NCBI GenBank assembly: GCA_026419785.1
Contig: JAODTK010005592.1
Coordinates: forward strand, 228,434 to 292,433
DNA length: 64,000 nt
Reading direction: 5' to 3'
Source: Sclerodactyla briareus
Taxonomy: Eukaryota > Echinodermata > Holothuroidea > Dendrochirotida > Sclerodactylidae
Both the position numbers and the translations under genes were made by a program. This document shows, piece after piece, positions 1 to 13,300 of this stretch. Every line of letters begins with the position of its first letter. Position 1 is the first letter of the stretch. The notes below the pieces were generated by a model. It made no database searches. It saw only the letters and a program-made list of their open reading frames with translations, and was not told the DNA's origin.

Positions 1-146
1 CTTGAAATTTAGAGTGTAGCCTTCTTATCAAGGGTAGGAACTCTATTGGTCGGTTGGGGAAGATGGGAAATTTGTCAGACATTATGTTGGCCCTAATGAG
101 CTGGTTGAATGGTAGAATCTCCCATTGTCTTGTGTCTGGCTATAGG

Positions 147-1246
147 TAGGGCTCGGACATATGCGCGATTTTGAGGGAAAAAAAAACGCACCTACTTGAA
201 TAAAAGCGCGATCCTTAATCGACAAAAAACGTGATCGGATTCGTAAGAATTATCTGGCAAAACTGGCTGTAATCAGGCCAGTTGTTGCTACAACTATGTG
301 ATCAAAAACATGAAAGAAATAATACTCATTAATGTTTATTCAGGAAGAACAAAATAATTCCAACAACAATTAGGCTTGAACTGGCCTATCCTTTGACTTT
401 TCCAACACCAATTGCGTTCGTTCAGATTTCAATGTTAGCAGGACGCCTAAGTTAGCTAACTATTGTTGGTTCCAAAAGCTATTTACAAATTGCTCACATT
501 CATCTTCCCCTCTCGTGTAATGATAGTTTCATTTACACATGTGACAGAAATTCGGATGGTCCAAACATATCAAACTTTACCATACCGCCGGGCGCTAGCC
601 CTATTTTGAAGTGGTCCCGTTCAAAATCAGCCGACTGCCAAACCAATGTGGTAATGACTAGAACTGCCACGTCATATGTGTTGCGGCCTTGGCATAAGCG
701 ATCGAATGCTTCACACAGGCTAGCTGTTGATAGCCTACTGTAGATCGAGCTCACAGTGAACGTGATGATCTGATTAGTTTAAGTAACCTCCCTTCATCCG
801 TTTGAAACATATCGTATGCACATCCATTTACAAATCATGGAAGTCTGTTTCTGTCCACCTGGGGCATGGATCATGGAAAAGACACGCGGATCGCGGAAAG
901 AATTCTTTCGTGAAATTGCAAAATCAGTGAATGTGTAGCCTGAGCTGACATAGGCGTAGGACCAACAGGATGCACGGGGCTATGTGCGCGACAATATTTG
1001 GTAATGGCCATTGGGGAAGGCTTTGAATTCGGACGATATTTCATATTTGTTGTAGTGAAACAGAGCAATTCATCTGATATAATCATATAACACAAAATTG
1101 TTGATTGTGTTTCCCAAAAATGAACATCGTTATTTTTTTTCATGCTTTTCTTTTTGAAAACCCCAAATTTACCAAAAAATGCAATGATTCGCAAAAAGCG
1201 CAATTTTGCACTGCAAAAACTGCAATCGCGATGCGTTCGAGTCCTA
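147..1246. mobile_element. non-autonomous hAT-type DNA transposon
   Basis: A 1.1-kb element bounded by terminal inverted repeats. The left end reads TAGGGCTCGGACATATGCGC; the reverse complement of the right end begins TAGGACTCGAACGCATCGCG. It is flanked by a perfect 8-bp direct repeat GCTATAGG at 139-146 and 1247-1254, the target-site duplication length typical of the hAT superfamily. No transposase frame is visible inside, so it is non-autonomous. It sits in a fumarase intron, ending about 60 bp upstream of the first visible exon. Confidence 0.8.
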
Positions 1247-1310
1247 GCTATAGGTTGTCAGAAGAGTCAAGGAATCACTAGCCGCTTGGCTTCTGTTACA
1301 TTCTTCCTTT

Positions 1311-1532
1311 TCACAAACGGTCGCACCGCTGGATATGTACAAGGAATCAATACAGGGACGAATCTCCCAGCCCAGATAGAGTTATATGCAACCCCGGGGG
1401 GAGAGTATGAGTTCCTGTTCCTTGCCAAGGGTGGGGGCTCAGCCAATAAGACGTTCCTCTACCAGCAGACGAAAAGACCTCCTGAATCCTGAGAAGGAGA
1501 AACTGATGTCCTTTGTTGATGAGAAGATCAAG
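1311..1532 (+). CDS. fumarase exon A (FumA residues about 148-217)
   Basis: Reads [12 protein letters not shown], then [33 protein letters not shown] and [18 protein letters not shown]. It ends at AAG before gtaagg. FumA has [20 protein letters not shown] at the same place. Two single-base changes of length are needed: one base missing near 1344 (GAA then TC AAT where a valine codon is expected) and one extra A in the A run near 1471. The 5' border is not a clear AG, so the start is approximate. Confidence 0.9.
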
Positions 1533-4500
1533 GTAAGGCTATACGGAAATTAAAATGCGAGTATTTCAATGTCGCCCTCGGTGAACCAGCCTAAACGCTA
1601 TTTAGCTTTTTATGGTGCCTTATTATGTTGGTCCCACATCGCAAAATGCTCGTTGAACAAACATGACCCCTGGTTATTTATAGTAACTTGGCAAACCCCA
1701 TTACGGTTATTCATACGATAGGGACCCTCTCCAGTGAGCGCTCACCCAACTTTTTTTGCAAGGCAGGTCACTACCCAATCTGTCAAGTGAGTAGGCATAG
1801 GGTAGGCATAAATACAATATTGAGTACGATTCAATTAACTCACTGAAAAATTCAATTCTTTTCCATTCATTCCTCTGAAAAATATATCCAAAACAAACAT
1901 ACTCTGGTAGGCACCCTCTCTGAAACTTTGCGAGCACCTGGCGCTTATTGGAATGAATGTGGTGTATTGGACACATTCCTATACTCTGGCACTGGGCTCA
2001 CTGATGGAAGTCCTGCCTCTTCATCATGTTCCCTGGGCCCTTCCCATAACACAAGCTAGATCCCAATGTCCCCAAAATCAAACTGGATGATACTAAGTTA
2101 TTCCTTACACTGTCTCTGCCCAAAATTTGGCGTCATTCTTGACAGAAATGTCGATGAACTGATTCATTGACCAGAAGAATAAGGCTGCTTGGTACTACTT
2201 GTGTAACATCGGGAAAAATTGTCCTATCTTCACTGCTAAGTATATTGAGCAACTTGTCATTGCTCCCGTCACTACCAACATGATTACTGTAACATGTTGC
2301 TGTCCGACTTCCGTCTACCCAGCTATCCATCCAAACTTCAGCATATTCAGAACGGGGCTGCAAAGTACGTGCACCCCCAACGCTCCAGGATTAGGCTGTT
2401 CTTAGCCATCTTCACTGGCTTCCTGTTGAGCAAAGGATCTTGTTTAAGGTTCTCCTTATTGTTTTTTCGAGCTATTACCACTGGCTCCCCATCTTACATC
2501 ACATATTACCTGAATCCTATCGACCCTCTAGACTATGTCTCAGTAGTGCTGACAGAAATCTTCTAGTTGTTCCACCTGACAGATAAAATCCTACGGGACG
2601 ATTCTTTCCAAAACATTTGCGGTGTGTTCAATGGAAGCACTTACGTTGTCTGTAAAGAAATCAGAAATCCATACCCTAGCTTCAAATCAAAGCTCAAGAC
2701 ACCAAAAATATCCTTTTCTAGGGCTTTTCCTGAGGACCTGTAGTTCTTTACTCTAGGTTGTATGTTCAGTGCTTCAGGTCTTAGATCCCTCATTGCGAGT
2801 TGTATTTTTAACTATATAAGTGCTTCATTATTATTGTTATCATTATAAGGGCAGCCACATGCAGCTCTAGCACATCACCATACAAGTTATCCCACAAGGT
2901 CAATGAAATGAAAAGGATTGAGCTACAGCACCATTGGTGCTCTAGTTTCCATAATAATTGAAAAACGAATGCGATGGATGCAAGGTTGAAACGGAACAAA
3001 AAAATGGGAAAAATTTCTAGTCCAGCGTTGGGCGAGTGAGCTAGCAACATATAGCTTTGCAGTTATGTTACGATGCAGCTGTGATGTCCGCAGCGGCTGG
3101 GATATTCAGCAAATATGCAATACACGCTCAAACCCACGTGGGGAAAGTTCATCATTTTTGACAGGTTGGGGATGATGGCTGCGATGTAGCGCAGATGGGA
3201 TGGCAAAAAATACAAGTATGATAGCACTGGATTTTGTAATTTTAATTAGTACCGGGATTTGATGGAACATACCGGTTATTTCCGCAGTACCAGGAATAGT
3301 AACTGTGCATTTGACCGTCAGTACTGTGAGTACCGGTTGCTGCGAAAGTAGTACCCAGTTCTAATCATCTTCACAATATCAGTGGTATCAGGTCCCTGAA
3401 CAAAAATGGCACAGAGACGCTGATTACGTTTTTGATTCCTTGCGAAGTCGGAGGAATCTATGCCAGTCATGCAGTGTGTGTGTATGTGGTATGTGTGTGG
3501 TATGTATGTAGTGTGTGTGTGTGTGTTAATGTTGTGTGACGCAGGGCTTGTGAACACAATAATTGGACCCCACCTAGGTGGATGAAGATCATATTTGGTG
3601 ATGTGTTCCCTATGATGAGTACATGAACCTAGGGTTTTGGGGTCGGTCGAGTCATTGAGGTCACCAGAGGGCAAAGTATGAAAACCTTGTGAACACGATA
3701 AGTCCAGAATGGTTGGTCGGATGGGGTTCAAATTTGTGTGTAGCTTTCTATGGGGAGGGAACAAGAACCCTATGGTTTTTGGTATAGTCAGGGGGGAATT
3801 TGGGTCATAAATAGAAAATTTGTGAAAAGTCATGTAATTTGGCCAATTGTGGCTTGTGAACACGATAACTTGACCACTACCGGATGGAATGAAGCTAATA
3901 CTGGGTGCATTGTGTCCCATGAAGTACATGAACCCTATTGTTTTGGGTAGGTCAAGGTCATCTGATGTCACCCGAGTGGTCAAAAGTATGAAAACTTGTG
4001 AACACGATAAGTCCAGAATGGGTGGTCTGATGGGGTTCAATATTTGGGTGTAGCTTTTTATGGGTGAGAACAAGAACCCTATTGTGTTTGTTATAGGTCA
4101 GGGGTAATTTTGGTATCAAAAATAGAAAAATTTGTGAAAATCAATAATTTGGCCAATTTTGGCTTGTGAACACGATAACCGACCCTACCTGGATGGATGA
4201 AGACTCATACGTGGTATGTTGTGATCCCCATGATGAGTACCATGAAACCCTATTGCTTGGGGGTCAGGTCTGAGGTCACCAGAGGTCAAAGTATGAAAAC
4301 CTTGTGAACCGATAAGGCCAGAATGGTTGGTTGATCCAGGTTCAAATTTGTGTGTAGCTTTCGTAGGGGAGTACAGGAACCCATTGTTTTTGGTATAAGT
4401 CGGGGGTTGAATTTTGGTCAAATAGAAAAATTTGTGAAAAGTCAATAATTTGGCCAAAGTTGGGTTGTGAACACGATAACTCGATCCCACTTGGATGATG

Positions 4501-7265
4501 AAGCTCATACTTGGTATGGTGTGTTCCCCATGATGAGTACATGCACCCTGTCGTTTTGGGGTCAGGTCAGAGCACTGAGGTCACCCGAGGTCAAATTCTG
4601 AAAACATGTGTGAACACGATAAGTCCAGAACGTATGGTCTGATCAGGTTCAAATTTGGTGTGTAGCTTTCTTATGGGGACTAAAGACCCCTATTCAATTG
4701 TTTTTTGTAGAAGGTCGGGAGTGAATTTTTGGTGAAAAATAGGGGATTTGTGAAAAGTCAATAATTTGATTCCATTGTGCTGTGAACATGATCTGACCCC
4801 ACCTGATTGATGAAGTTCATACTTGGGGTATGTTGTGCCCATGAGAGTACATGAACTCTATGGTTTTGGGGTCAGGGCAGATGTCATCTGAGGTTAGCAG
4901 TGGTCAAAGTCTGACAACCTTGTGAAAAACACGATAAGTCAGAATGTTGTCTGATCAGGTTCATAATTTGGTTGTGTAGCTTTCTTTGGGGAGTACAGGA
5001 ACCCTATTGGTTTTGGTATAGGTCGGGGGTGAATTTGGTCAAAAATGAAAAAGTTGAAAAGGTCACTAATTTGGCCAATTGGGCTTGTGACACGAGAACT
5101 CGACCCCACTGGATGGATTGAATGAAGTCAATACTGGTATGTGTTTCCCCATGGATGGAGTACATGAACCCTATTGTTTTGGGGTCAGGTCAGAGATAAT
5201 TACAGCTGATACAATTCCCACTTGTTCCTTGTGCTGGCTAAGGTGTCAGGAAGAGTAAGAATCCTAAGCCTTTTGGCTTTCTGGTTATCATGTCTCAGCT
5301 TGACTGTGGGAAAAGCCTCCTGCTAGCTAGCACTGGTCTTCCGAAGCACATATTCAAGTTGAAGGCTTTGCAAAGCTGCTGGATTAGATCTGTAATACGA
5401 TGGGATCTGATCGCATCACACCGGCCCGTCACAAACTACACTGGTTACCTTCCAAACAGAGGATCAACTGTGAAATTACTCTTGCTTGCTATGCTTGCTT
5501 GCTTGGGAAAATCCTCCATAGCTTTGCCAAGTTTATCTCATCAGACACATGGTTCACCTGTTCTGTCGACCTACATTATGAAAAAGCTAATCACTTGGTT
5601 GAACCTTAATTTAAAATCAACAACTATCTTCTTGAGAAAAGCTCCTAGACTATGATACTCTTAATCAAACTTGGGAACCGCCGTCGGTGCCACCATCATC
5701 CCACAGCCGCTAATTGTTGGTTGATTGTACGTGAAGGCGGCACAAAAAATAATCCATCTCATTCACCAGAGATTTAGCAGTCCAGATCAATTCATCATAT
5801 CTTCTTCATTATTCTGTAGCTTCAAATGATCAACAGCTTTGCCATCATCGTAACACTGTGCTATTACCTGTCAGTATCTGATCTCGCTCCGAATACTGAA
5901 CAGCTGCTTCAATTATGGTTTGATTGATTGTTTCTCTGTGACGTTAGGAACAGCGCTGCCCACCTTACCACTTGGCGGATGGGGTTAGAGGTCGGTCTCT
6001 CTGCCTGAGCTCACACTGAAGACTGTCAAGATGGCCTCCACCAAAAATACTATGACAACCTACCTCAAACAGGTTAGTTCAGGGTGTCTGTTAGACAAGG
6101 CATTGTTCTCGACATTTCTCCCGCTACTCATGTGTACAAGTAGGTGCCCGCGGTGGCTGCCATGGGTGTAGTAGGCGTGAGCAAACGTGCATCTCTGGAG
6201 GTGCAGGCAAGGTCTTCATCAGGTTATCGATGACAATGGGGTTAATTCCCAGTGGTGTGAAGAAGTGCTGCCTTGATACAAAACTATGAACAGAATCTTA
6301 TCTGACAATTGATACACCCCACAGTCCGGGAATGAGGAAAAGGGGCATTCCCCAGAGTCACAGTCTTGTATAGACCACATGTTACAGACCCCACCCTATC
6401 AGCTGGTGTCAATCAGACTCACCTACCGTCACATAGGGGAATGCAACATTGTACAACAATTACCCAGGTGAGTCACCCTGTGATTGGAAAATGACCTACA
6501 CATTAACCCACCTGGTGGGTGGTAGTAGCGGACTGTGTCTTACAGTTGATAAAATCATAACATTGCGAGTGCGACTCCGTCAGGAGTCCCCAGTCAATTG
6601 CAGAGGGAGGATGGGTGATTATGTCCTGCAATAAACTCGTCAACTTTATCAGATTGTCCTAACTTGTGCACATGCCCCCTGTGAAATCTTGGAGGGTGGT
6701 GTATAATGCTGTTTGGCGCCCTCTATTTTGCAGGTTTTAGCAAAAAAGTTAGTCCAATTACACAAAATTGGGAGGTTGGGGACAATAGTTGACGTCCTAT
6801 AAAAAAAACAATCCATGATTTCAAGGTCACCCAAGGTTCAAATTGTTTTTTTGTTCTTTCCCCCAATTTGAAGAAATTTGAGTGAATGTGGATTATGGTT
6901 GGTACTGAACAACAGGTAGGTATTTCAAAGTCAGGGAGGTCTTTTTGAGGTCCACAAAGGAAGATGTGGGAATATGTGATTCACCTATCCGGCCACAGGT
7001 CCAACTCTTTCTTCTATGGCGCAATCCTTGTCGAGTTTAAACCAGAGATTTGTGAGGCATCGTTCATCTTGTAGCAATTGGTAAAGAAGCAACAGTGACA
7101 TGGGCAGGAGATCTCAATGAAAATGTCATAGCACAATGATATGTCAATTGAAAAATTAGTTCCGTTATACCGTGAGAATTTGTTTTGTTGCTTGTTCCTA
7201 TCGCATCTTTAAATGGCATTTTCCTCATTTGCCTGGCATTGAGACTTGTTATATATATATATATA

Positions 7266-7304
<39 letters not shown>

Positions 7305-10300
7305 ATATATATATATGTATTATAATATTTGGAGATCAGATAAACCGCAGTCGGTAGAGCTTAGACTAGTGATCGGAAGGTTCCGAGTTTGAATCCCTGT
7401 CCGAAGTCCTTTACTGTGTGCATTCTTGGGCATGCGCTCTATCTCCGTTGCTTCGTCACACACAGGCGCTGTCAGGAACCTTAGTCCGTAGAGCTTAGGA
7501 CCAGTGATCGGAAGGTTCCGAGTTTGAACCCCTGCCGGTCCTTTATGGTGCATTCTTGGGCGTTTGATGCGCTCTATCTCGTTGCCTCGTCCTACACAGG
7601 CGCTGTCAGGAACCCCTGAGAAGTATACAACACTTATGATCACAAGTGTGCCTAAATTTTGGCAGCCATGTGATAATTGTCCCCCCCCCCTCCCCCCCGG
7701 GACATGTTGTGAGGGGCAATCAATGGTGGTTGCCAGGAGTGTGTAGCTTGAGGTGGACTATGGGCAGGAGGCTGGCTGAACAGTTACCATTGACCAGGGT
7801 TTGAAAATTTACTACATACATACCGTATGTGCTATAGAGGAACGGTGTGTATTATTTTTTATATTGCTTCTTCAAAAAGTGAGCCCTACTATCATTCTAA
7901 GTTCGAGTGCGCATGCTCACCCACAAAACAGTTCGGGGAAGTAGACAGATTTGCGTCAGATTCCCTCCATTGCAATATCATTACGGCTTATTTTTAAGCT
8001 GTCACCACTATTCGAAAATGTTTTCGGATGTTATTGTTGATAAGTATGGGGGAGAAATCTGTTAAAGTTTTGTGATGGCAGGATCGTAATTTTCGGCAGG
8101 GGAGTTTCGAAAGTTTCATTCACGGTAAACTGCGGTCAATCCCCTGGGACCTTTGACACAATATCATTATCAAACCAGCCACCAACTAATCAATAGCCTG
8201 TGGGGAGCTGCTGGTTAACATAGGTCACAATTGAAACAGAAACAAAGTGATGTTACTTGGCTGCTTGTACCAGGGTCCGAAATACTTTTTCAATTTCGGA
8301 GGCTATTTTAAAGAAAAAAATCGCCCCCCCTAAAACTCCTTTTCAGGGGGCTACATGAGAGCTTTCGGGGACTACTTGAAATAAACATTAATTTTCGAAA
8401 TAACCCTCAAAATGGGCTATGAAACTGCAGAATTGTATAAGCCACTGTGGTGAGTCACTTAGAATGAAGCCTTCAGTAATGAGGCTGGTTGATGGAAGCG
8501 GAGCCCTGCTGAAGGTGGAAATGCGCTTCCAGGCATCATTGTGGTCCTCTCTGTTAGCCTGAAACCTGCAATGTTACCACTATAAATCGCACGGTAAAAC
8601 AATGGAATATATGTTCTTGTCAGGGTTCGGAATACTTTTTGAATTTTGGGTACTATTTTCCAGAAAAAATTGCCCCTCTCAATTATTTGGCCGGGTGCTG
8701 GTGCTATTTCAGAGTGCTACTTAATAAATATGGTAATGATAAAAAACAGGGTGACTCTGCCTACAGTTTTAGTTGTAGTTGCATGGGTTGAAATCATGTC
8801 GAGGAACTAAGAACATGCCCTCCCATTTAATTCCCACTGTACAGGTAACACAGTAACTTTTGGGGAAATAGGCCCATGCCCCCCCCCTCACCCCCCCACC
8901 CATATACAGCAGACGCCTCTCGTGCGTAGCTGAGCTAGCTAAGGCTGTAAATGGGTTTTCTTGCCACAAGTTTTAATCATGATGTTAGCAGTGACCTCAC
9001 CTGTGGAGAAGGGCCGAGAGGAATACGCCACTCTTGTTGTGTATTCACAGGATACTGCAGCCTAGACACTCCCAAACCTAGATACTCCCAAATCTACCCA
9101 ATTAATCTTAGTCTCCCACCCCTCCCCTGTAAGATTTTTCATCAAAATCATAGATTCTGCGTTCTGAGTTTTTTATTGGGGTGCCATCTGTCCATGTGCT
9201 CAATCCTGTCTATTTTACATGACTTGGAGGTGACAAGTGAGGGAATTGATAGCTACGATCACGAAATCAAGTCGAAAAACGTGTATCCTAACTACACACT
9301 GTAGCATAGGCAAATTTAACATCAGGCCTCCAAGCAATCTTCCGAAATTTGTGGTCATAATTTAATTTAATTGGGGTGTTTTTAGGTTTGATTTGACACA
9401 AATCAGCTGTATCCTGCTCTCAATTTGGTGATAGTACAACTGTCAACTACACAAAATATATGTTTAGGAAGCCACAGATGTTTTCTCTTGAAATATCTTA
9501 ATTTTAGTGTAAAATATCTGACACTTGTATCGCAATATGGACGACCAAAATTGTATTGTTGAGGACATGTGCTGATTAATCATGTGTTGGAATGTTGGCT
9601 ATATAATATGGGCTCCGTTATACTGTACTTTTAACTTATACAGACTACAGGCTGCACGGTTATTTGGTTAAACAGAGAAAACCGGATTGACTCGGTTTCG
9701 GTTTGACTGTTTCGAAATTTGCAGAAAACCGAAAAACCGTGAACACCGAAAAATCCGAGTCGCCCGATGCCAATGGCTAAAAACCGAGTCATTGAAAAAA
9801 TCTGCACGCAATCCGCACTCGGTGAGAGCGGCAAAGCCCTAAAGAGTCTTTGTAACATGTAACATGTATATTACGCACACGTATGACGCCCACATAGTAA
9901 CTAAATGAAATGGTCACTGGGGACTGGATTATGTGTACTTTCCTTGCAGCAATAAAATCATAGTGATCTAATAGAACCTATCAATTCCAATATGCTGTTG
10001 TCTCTGTGTCCTTTCTTTTTCATTACCATCGTCTATAAAGTACATCATACTCTCAATTGTTGTTGCTAACTTTTACTCTTTCACCTTTCCAAACAGGTAA
10101 GTGAATATATGTCATTTCTTGTGCTGCATGTTAGCCATGCCCCATTCAGTTTGGACTGTTCCATTTATGACGAGGTGACAAACTCACAAGAGTGTGTGAC
10201 ATAGCACTGTGTTCTAAAGTTGACAGCTTCTCATTGTGTCACACTCCGTTGTTTCGGAATTAATTACCTTAGCTACCAAACACTGGTACTAAATCAAATT

Positions 10301-13300
10301 ATTTATTTTTCGCCGATCCAAGCCGCGCATACATCGCAGCTCAACCCGCAACCGGGTGAAAAATTATAGAACGACCCCCCCACGTGTGTACCAGGCTGTG
10401 TACTTTCATTATTTGCCAATATCCTGCCGCCACGGACATCGCAGCTTTGTGGTAACATAATGATAAAACTGCAAAGCTATATGTTGCTTGCTCACTCGCC
10501 TAATGCTGTTGCACTAGTTCAAGACATAGCCCTGTTTGGAACATGTGGTCATCACCTACTTACTGTTCACAAGCATTCTGACAATGCATTCCCACTGATA
10601 ATGTACAGTGCGTTACACAACTACCAAGTCGGCCACTCCTATTGATTTGGTACAGGCCGCTGACAGCAAACCTTTTAATCGCACACACTTAACATCTATG
10701 GAGTTTTAACTGACTCTGTGATTAAGGACTGGAATTATTAGCGCTCGTCGTTCCACTTCGATCCGCGATACTGCGATGTATTTTCGTGTGGGCCTACATT
10801 TCTATGAATGAATTAATGTGAAATTGGGCAATCGGTGGAAAAAGATAATTATACATGAAGGTTTAGCGCAGATCTGGTGGTTTTAGGGCTGATTTTAGAC
10901 TGCCGTGCTTCATTTTCTTGCTAACATAATCACAGTTAGGTTTCGGTTTGGGGCTTACTGGTAGTTGCACAAGCGATCTGTTTGTACTGTGCATGTGCGG
11001 TGCCGGGCGTACATACGTAGGTACGTGTGGAAGAATGTAGTAGTTTTTTTTTTTGGTTTTGTTATTTCTGCACGTTGCATGTTTAAATAAAGAGAGACAC
11101 GTTGTATGATGCTCCGTGCAGGTTTATTTGCAATTATTTCTTCATTCCCCTATATCATAATAGAACAGTCTGATTGATGAAAAGGATTGGCCTGCATTTA
11201 CACAGCTGAATAGGTACTAGACATAAATGAATATGGAGGGGATAACAATGCTGGATTTTATCACTAATGGCATTAACTAGAAGATGAAGTCTGGAAACTC
11301 ATAATATCAAGATCACGTTGACTTTTCTTATGATTGTTTTTTATCAGAGTTACAATTCATTACTAATCAATCTGCTAAGGGATATACATATCTTTGACCT
11401 GGACGACACGTACCTATTGCACCTGAAGTTAACACTTGCCCTCGGGCGGGACCGTGTTTGGGGTTCCGGAGCAGCACGTCCCCCTTGGCGGCACAATACC
11501 TTTTGTTGAACGGCATCGGTGAAAAAAATGGTTTGACTCGGTTAGCAAATCGGAAACTGACCGGTTTTGCTCAGGAACTAATCGTGCAGCCTTAATACAG
11601 ACTACAGATTGCGGTAGCCGACGGGCATTTCGCAACTGAAATCCAGTGGCCCGAGGGCACGGAGAGGAAGCCCCGGGCTACCGGCGCATAGGATTTTTCG
11701 AGCACTGATTTCCCCCGAGAGTACCTTGTTTTTTCTTTTATTTTGGATCAGTCTGAATTTTCCAAGGATCTTTTTACCCAGTTTTGAATGGTTACAACCC
11801 TGCATAGTGTGTCTAGAAAGTGAAACACAATCTAGTGAACAATTGCACCAATTTACATAAGGGCCTAGTAGCATTACCCTTCTCCACCACCAGCCAATAC
11901 ATAAGGGCCTAGTAGCATTACCCTTCTCCACCACCAGCCAATACATAAGGGCCTAGTAGCATACCCTTCTCCACCACCCGCCAATACATAAGGGCCTAGT
12001 ACATTACCCTTCCCCCGTCGCCCCACCGCCTTGTGCAGTAGGTACATATTGATATCTGCCAGCAATCCTGGTTGAGTAAAAATTCCAGATGAACTAGCAG
12101 TTCGAGCGCTGAGCCAGGAGTTAATTGGGTGACAACAGAAAGGAACTAACCGTCCAGGGGAGGAATTGATTATAGAAAGCATTTAAGAGCCGGACAATCT
12201 ATTTGAGAAAGTAAGATGTGAGGAGTAAGATGCAAGATTGAACTGGAAAATGAAGTGGCAGAAATGCGTCATTGGTTGAGGGGTGAGGTGTGGTCAGCAA
12301 TTCCTATCACCCTACCCCACCCCTTCCCCTGGTAGTGCCTGTTTGAAATTTCAATCACCCTTTTATCCTCCACATGCAACGAATTCGGAGGGGGGCTTCC
12401 CGAGACGTCAAACTCGAAGAGAAAATTCACGAACTCTCTAGAAAGACGGTATAGGTGCCCAGTTTGGGGCACGTAAATTTCTGCCATGATGTGCGTGTTT
12501 GTAAACGGGATGGCCCAGGCACGGCATCTTGCCCTGTGGGTATCGGAGTGTCCTGCTCAGCTGATCGTCAGGTAACTGTGAATTGAATTCGTTATTAACA
12601 CTGACAATTTTATAACATGATTTTACAATGTTCCAATTTGCAACGTGATACTAAAACACTATGTTGGGAAAGTAAGAATCTTTTTCTCATGTTCCTCCAA
12701 TAACTCCCCTAATATAGAACCCTGCATCCCCTGGCAATAAGATTCTGAACTGGCCACCCCTCACCATTCTTATTTTACCAGACCTACTGTCTTTTCTATT
12801 TTCTTTCTAACCTATTCAAGGCCCAAGCAGGATGTAGACCTGGATAGTGCACCCCCTATTTTCAGCTGCGAATCCCTCATCATTAGCACGAAATGAGGCA
12901 CATGCCTCTTCCCGTGGTACCTCACGGTGCGGGGTGGGGGCGCGTCGCTGCAGATGTTTTTTTTTCACGATTGCCTCCCCTTGTTTATCCCTGCTCCAAT
13001 CCCTTGCCCTTAGCAACATGCAAGAAGGCAACATGTAAATTTTCTAAGTCTGTGGTATGGCCAACCAGGATTTGAACCCTCCGGCTGATTCCCTGAATGG
13101 AAGGCCAAAGCTCGTCCAATTGTGCCAACCACTTGGTTATAGCTCTAGCTCAAGTTTTTGGCTTTGTTTCTTTTGTTTCCCCAAACTTCCCAAATTTTGT
13201 TCAGACTGCTGGTGTGCTGCGAGGGATTGATTCCTGTCAACTTTTCAGTTGTCAGTATCAGTATCATGCATCATATTTTAGAAACCAGAACAAAGTTCTT

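Noticed and set aside
3318-4542. Long minus-strand open frames (up to 251 codons)
   Set aside because: They run through the 308-bp satellite, repeat the same phrases in shifted frames and match no family.
11602-12182. Gly/Trp-rich minus-strand frames with repeats
   Set aside because: Produced by the 44-bp tandem repeat.
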